From Bradyrhizobium sp. (GTDB taxonomy: Bacteria; Pseudomonadota; Alphaproteobacteria; Rhizobiales; Xanthobacteraceae): 64,000 nt of DNA. A program made the position numbers and the translations under genes. The stretch is from NCBI RefSeq assembly GCF_004799445.1, contig NZ_SSNA01000202.1, forward strand, positions 62,001-126,000. The letters are read 5' to 3'. Shown in pieces: positions 60,555 through 64,000 of this stretch. The notes below the pieces were generated by a model. The model did no database searches. It was not told the origin of the DNA and saw only the letters and a program-made list of their open reading frames with translations. How positions within the stretch are numbered: the stretch's first letter is position 1; each line of letters begins with the position of its first letter.

Positions 60555-61760
60555 TTAGCGCCTGCGTTCGCTGCCGCAGACAACCCCCTTGGCGATCAGC
60601 GCGTCGATCTCGCCTTCGGAATACCCGAACTCCGTCAGCACCTCGCTGGTGTGTTGGCTGAATTTGGGCGGAACGCTGCGCAGGCTTGGCTTGCTGCGTT
60701 CAAGACGGATGGGCGAGGCCACCCCCTTGTACCAATCCTTTTCGATGACGTCGCCGCGATGGATGGTGTGGGCGCTGGTCAGGGCCTGGTCGATCGACTG
60801 CACCGGCCCGGCTGGCAGGCCCGCGGCGAGCAGGCGATCGCACAGCGGCTCGGCGTCGTGCTGGCTGAACACGGCGGCGAGTTCGGTGCGCAATGCGTCG
60901 CGGTTGGCGATGCGATCCTTGTTGCGCGCAAAGCGTGGATCGGTGCCGAGTTCGGGTTTGCCGATCTCCTTACAGAGCTTGCGGAAGGTCGCGTCATTGC
61001 CGACGCCGATGAAGATATTGGCGGTGCGGGTCGGGAAGATCGCATAGGGCACGAGATTGGGATGCTCGTTGCCGGTGAGCTGCGGCGGCTTGCCGTGCAT
61101 GAAATAATTCGCGGCATGCGGATGCATGATCGAAAGGCCGGTTTCATACAGCGTGGTTTCGAGAAACTGTCCGAGGCCTGATCGCTGCCGTTCCGACAGC
61201 GCCATCAGGATGCCGATCGCCGCGTACAGCCCGGTGGAGATATCCACCAGCGGAACGCCGATCCGCATCGGGCCGGATTGCGGCGAGCCGGTCGCGGCGA
61301 TCATTCCGGTCATGGCCTGAATGATGGCGTCGTAGCCGGGATTGCCGCCGCGCGGACCGTCGGCGCCGAAACCCGAGATGCGGCAGTGAACCAGTTTCGG
61401 AAATCTTGCGCGCAACACGTCGTTGCCGATGCCCCATTTGTCGAGCGTGCCGGGCTTGAAATTCTCGATCAGGACGTCGGCGCCCTCGAGCATCTTCATC
61501 AGCACGGCGCGGCCGCCTTCTGAAGCCAGATCGAGCCCGATCGAACGCTTGTTGCGGTTGATGCCGACATAGTAGGCCGCGTCCTCGCCATGGAACGGCG
61601 GTCCCCAGTCGCGCACTTCGTCGCCGGCCGGCGGCTCGACCTTGATCACGTCGGCGCCGTGATCGGCGAGGATTTGCGTGCAGTAGGGCCCGCCGAGAAC
61701 CCGCGTGAGGTCGATCACGCGCAATCCGGTCATCGCGCCGGGAGCATTTTCGGTTGTCAT
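60555..61760 (-). CDS. CaiB/BaiF-type (family III) CoA transferase
   Basis: About 401 residues. MTGLRVIDLTRVLGGPYCTQILADHGADVIKVE opens the fold, the DWGPPF and NRNKRSIGLDL segments follow, and the catalytic Asp is expected in GYDAIIQAMTG. It transfers CoA between carboxylic acids; the acid is unknown. The ATG at 61760 matches the family; the longer frame to 61892 adds unconserved residues. Confidence 0.9.
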   Translation of the reverse strand: MTTENAPGAMTGLRVIDLTRVLGGPYCTQILADHGADVIKVEPPAGDEVRDWGPPFHGEDAAYYVGINRNKRSIGLDLASEGGRAVLMKMLEGADVLIENFKPGTLDKWGIGNDVLRARFPKLVHCRISGFGADGPRGGNPGYDAIIQAMTGMIAATGSPQSGPMRIGVPLVDISTGLYAAIGILMALSERQRSGLGQFLETTLYETGLSIMHPHAANYFMHGKPPQLTGNEHPNLVPYAIFPTRTANIFIGVGNDATFRKLCKEIGKPELGTDPRFARNKDRIANRDALRTELAAVFSQHDAEPLCDRLLAAGLPAGPVQSIDQALTSAHTIHRGDVIEKDWYKGVASPIRLERSKPSLRSVPPKFSQHTSEVLTEFGYSEGEIDALIAKGVVCGSERRR

Positions 61761-61812
61761 CAGTGGTTTCTTGCGAAGTTGCGGAGAAGGGTGTCGTTGT
61801 GAGTTTAAATCA

Positions 61813-62049
61813 TCACAGCCGCGTCTTCGCAAATGCCCGGCCGGACCCCGACTCAAGGTCCTTCTCGAAAGCAATCGCCCGCTTTTCGTCACTGAAAGCG
61901 ACGTAAGTCTTCAATAGCCAAGGCCTGTACTTCGAAGTATGCGATACCTCGCCGGCGTTGTGTTTCGCTAATCGCGCCGGCACGTCATCGGTAAGACCAG
62001 CGTAGAAATGGTCGGAATCGTGACTTTCGAGGATATAGACGTATTTCAT
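61813..62049 (-). CDS. Small GIY-YIG nuclease-domain protein
   Basis: A 78-residue protein consisting of the GIY-YIG core: YVYILES, then FYAGLTDDVPARLAKHN, the conserved Arg, and a Glu in FEKDLESGSGRAFAKTRL. Similar one-domain proteins are common in rhizobia, often next to palindromic repeats; their cellular role is unknown. It lies between the CoA transferase gene and tRNA-Ala, next to a hairpin repeat. Confidence 0.86.
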   Translation of the reverse strand: MKYVYILESHDSDHFYAGLTDDVPARLAKHNAGEVSHTSKYRPWLLKTYVAFSDEKRAIAFEKDLESGSGRAFAKTRL

Positions 62050-62116
62050 AAGCTTCGGGTTCGCGGCGACAGGATATGCCGAGGCCCGTCTTCGCCCTGC
62101 GGGCTACGACGCGGCA

Positions 62117-62188
62117 GCCTTCGTTTGCTTCGCTACGATGGGCAGGCACGTGGCTTGCCGAGCCGTAGCTTGCGAAGCAAGCGAAGGC
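62117..62188. repeat. Hairpin repeat abutting tRNA-Ala
   Basis: GCCTTCGTTTGCTTCGCTAC (62117-62136) pairs with GTAGCTTGCGAAGCAAGCGAAGGC (62165-62188, four unpaired bases). Between them lie GGCAGGCACGTGGCTTGCC. The arm ends exactly at the encoded CCA of tRNA-Ala, so it may serve as its terminator. Confidence 0.65.
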
Positions 62189-62264
<76 letters not shown>

Positions 62265-62275
62265 TTAACTCTCGC

Positions 62276-62324
62276 TAGAGCACAATCAATTCGGAAAACC
62301 GGTACGCACTTTTCCGGATCATGC
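62276..62324. repeat. Degenerate gagcatgatccgg-family repeat
   Basis: Contains TAGAGCACAATC, TTCGGAAAACCGGTACGCAC and TTTTCCGGATCATGC. It lies between tRNA-Ala and the acidic-protein gene and is a diverged, inverted-orientation copy of the 3507-3556 unit. Confidence 0.6.
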
Positions 62325-62386
62325 CCAGCCCACGCGCCTTTGGGCGGCGCGTTGCGCAAAACCCTGAACACAGTTCAGGGCCGATC

Positions 62387-62812
62387 TCAAGTCTCCTCGT
62401 CGCCGCCGACGTCGCCGATGATATCGGTGACGTCCTCGTCGCCTTCTTCCTCGTCGGCGATGAAGGTCGAATCATCGTCATCGTCGCCTTCGATGGTCTC
62501 GTCGATCTCGATATCGTCTTCCGATTCGGGAACGACGGCCTTGACCTTGCCGGTGTTCTCCTCGGCGTCGGCTTCCTCGAGCGGCACCAACTCCTCGGCC
62601 TCTACCGGCTCCGGCGTGGCTTCGGCGGCGGAAGCCGCCGCAGCGGCGCTGGCGCGCGCGGCGGCGTCGGCCCTTGTCCGGGGCGGGGGAATCGGCGCGA
62701 TCGGCACCACCTCGCCGGTATAGGGTGAGATCACCGGGCTCTTGTTGAGGTCGTAAAACTTCTTACCCGTCGTCGGGCAAATGCGTTTGGTTCCGAGATC
62801 GGATTTGGCCAC
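62387..62812 (-). CDS. TIGR02300-type acidic protein (FYDLN motif)
   Basis: A 141-residue protein. The N-terminal 45 residues are conserved (RICPTTGKKFYDLNKSPVIS, SPYTGEVV) with a single C-x-x-T-G type motif. The rest is Ala/Glu/Asp-rich and very acidic (EGDDDDDSTFIADEEEGDED). The family is limited to alphaproteobacteria and its function is unknown. It is divergent from aroA. Confidence 0.9.
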   Translation of the reverse strand: MAKSDLGTKRICPTTGKKFYDLNKSPVISPYTGEVVPIAPIPPPRTRADAAARASAAAAASAAEATPEPVEAEELVPLEEADAEENTGKVKAVVPESEDDIEIDETIEGDDDDDSTFIADEEEGDEDVTDIIGDVGGDEET

Positions 62813-62959
62813 GTGTGGAATCCTGGGAATTTTCTGAAAAACGGTGCTTCACTTGGCTAGTTGGTGCGCCGCTGTCAATAGCGCTTTATGGAAGATGGAC
62901 GGTCGGCGTGACGCGGTGCGTCCCATGTGATACCTGCCGCCCTCGCAGAGGACACAATC

Positions 62960-64000
62960 TTGACCCATTCGGATCGCCTTGCCGATCATAAGACGCCGCT
63001 GGAAGCCCGTTCGAGCGGATCCCTGACCGGGAAGGTCCGGGTTCCCGGCGACAAGTCGATTTCGCACCGGGCCCTGATTTTGGGCGCGCTGGCGGTTGGC
63101 GAAACCCGCATATCGGGCCTGCTTGAGGGCGAAGACGTGCTGAATACCGCCAAAGCCATGCGGGCTTTGGGCGCAAAAGTGGTGCGGACCGGAGATTTTG
63201 CCTGGTCGGTGCGGGGCGTGGGGGTGGCGGGGTTGGCCCAGCCGGACGCTCCGCTCGATTTCGGCAATTCCGGCACCGGCTGCCGGTTGGTGATGGGCGC
63301 GGTCGCCGGCTGCCCGATCACGGCGGTTTTCGATGGCGACGCATCGTTGCGCTCAAGGCCAATGCGAAGGGTGCTTGATCCCCTGGAATTGATGGGCGCG
63401 CGGGTCGGCTCCAGCGGGCCTGGCGGCCGCCTGCCGCTGACGCTGAGCGGCGCACGCGACCCGTTGCCGATCCTCTACCGCACGCCGGTGGCCTCGGCCC
63501 AGATCAAATCCGCGGTGCTGCTGGCTGGGCTGGCGGCTCCAGGGATCACCACCGTGATAGAAACCGAGGCCAGCCGCGACCACACCGAACTGATGCTCAG
63601 GCATTTCGGGGCGCAGATCACCTCCCTGCCGGAAGGCCGCCACGGCCGCAGAATCGCGCTGACAGGCCAGCCCGAACTGCATGGCGCCGAGGTCGTGGTG
63701 CCGGCCGATCCGTCGTCGGCGGCATTCCCGATCGTGGCCGCCTTGATCGTGGAAGGCTCGGACCTGGTTCTGTCTGATGTCATGACCAATCCGCTGCGCA
63801 CCGGGCTATTCACGACGCTGCGCGAGATGGGCGGCTCGATCGAGCAAAGCCTGGTTCGCGACGATGCCGGCGAACCGATGGCGCAGCTTCGGGTGCGCGC
63901 CTCGAAACTGCGCGGCGTCGAGGTGCCCCCCGAACGCGCGCCCTCGATGATCGACGAGTATCTGGTGCTGGCGGTGGCGGCGGGCTTCGCCGAGGGCACC
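62960..64000 (+). CDS. aroA: 3-phosphoshikimate 1-carboxyvinyltransferase (3' end outside window)
   Basis: The open frame starts at a TTG at 62960, 8 nt after AGAGG, and runs through the window end (347 codons seen). The family motifs VPGDKSISHRALILGALA, LDFGNSGTGCRLVMG, SAQIKSAVLLAGL and DPSSAAFPIVAALI are present. It makes EPSP from shikimate-3-phosphate and PEP. The Ala and Gly in GNSGTGCRL and the divergence from E. coli around this site suggest a class II-like EPSP synthase, but this is not proven. About 100 residues are missing. Confidence 0.94.
   Translation, partial: MTHSDRLADHKTPLEARSSGSLTGKVRVPGDKSISHRALILGALAVGETRISGLLEGEDVLNTAKAMRALGAKVVRTGDFAWSVRGVGVAGLAQPDAPLDFGNSGTGCRLVMGAVAGCPITAVFDGDASLRSRPMRRVLDPLELMGARVGSSGPGGRLPLTLSGARDPLPILYRTPVASAQIKSAVLLAGLAAPGITTVIETEASRDHTELMLRHFGAQITSLPEGRHGRRIALTGQPELHGAEVVVPADPSSAAFPIVAALIVEGSDLVLSDVMTNPLRTGLFTTLREMGGSIEQSLVRDDAGEPMAQLRVRASKLRGVEVPPERAPSMIDEYLVLAVAAGFAEGT

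Overview
The window is about 64 kb of GC-rich alphaproteobacterial chromosome. It most resembles the Bradyrhizobium / Rhodopseudomonas / Afipia group (Nitrobacteraceae, Hyphomicrobiales). The reasons are the dnaK-dnaJ-pmtA block, the Hsp20-DUF1150 pair, a TIGR02300-type acidic protein divergent from aroA, DUF2244 divergent from nth, a CusA/CsoR copper cluster next to TTGA-N6-TCAA (FixK/FNR-type) boxes, and the interspersed palindromic repeats typical of these genomes. This taxonomy is inferred from gene content and order, not from a search. Most of the window is core genome. There is no phage, transposase or CRISPR array.

Left part (1-24 kb). A partial Tat-exported metallo-beta-lactamase-fold enzyme is followed by gshB, a YraN-family gene and rsmI on the minus strand, facing an LpoA-like penicillin-binding-protein activator lipoprotein. 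Next come hemW-rdgB-rph (minus) and hrcA-grpE (plus). A Tat-type nicotinamidase-like enzyme and an exported orphan precede dnaK-dnaJ-pmtA. Then follow a flavin reductase, pyrF, a DUF1330 gene, dapB, gpmA and a GNAT gene, an Ada-like repair protein, DUF2244 divergent from nth, and an orphan amino-acid-type binding protein.

Accessory part (23.8-36.2 kb). A lower-GC orphan gene and an EI24/CysZ membrane protein precede a copper-homeostasis cluster. It holds a Cu(I) P-type ATPase divergent from csoR across a textbook CsoR operator, then a Cys-rich exported protein, a FixH/YtkA-like protein, a CusB-type adaptor and CusA, a cupredoxin, a CusF-like protein, a His/Met-rich exported protein and a Met-rich Spy/CpxP-like protein. 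Three perfect TTGA-N6-TCAA boxes lie in front of these genes, suggesting that low-oxygen signalling and copper defence are joined.

Right part (36-64 kb). A YiiX-type cysteine hydrolase, an amine-oxidase-type flavoenzyme and a Dph6-type ATP pyrophosphatase come first. Then the conserved infC-rpmI-rplT-pheS-pheT series runs on the minus strand, split by two plus-strand genes for exported orphans; infC appears to start at AUU. Next are an alpha/beta hydrolase, queG, a GST, uppP, an NDUFA9-like gene, tRNA-Leu(CAG) and rnd. The lptC-lptA-lptA-lptB-rpoN-hpf-ptsN cluster has a tandemly duplicated lptA and a consensus sigma-54 promoter before ptsN. The end holds an Hsp20-DUF1150 heat-shock pair with an RpoH promoter and a possible RNA thermometer, a CaiB-type CoA transferase, a GIY-YIG gene, tRNA-Ala(GGC), the acidic protein and a partial aroA.

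Intergenic palindromes fall into recognisable families. Those beginning 'gtcgtcccgg', 'gtcattccgg' or 'gtcatcctgagg' lie mostly between convergent genes. The 'gagcatgatccgg' family lies in divergent, tandem or RNA-gene gaps.
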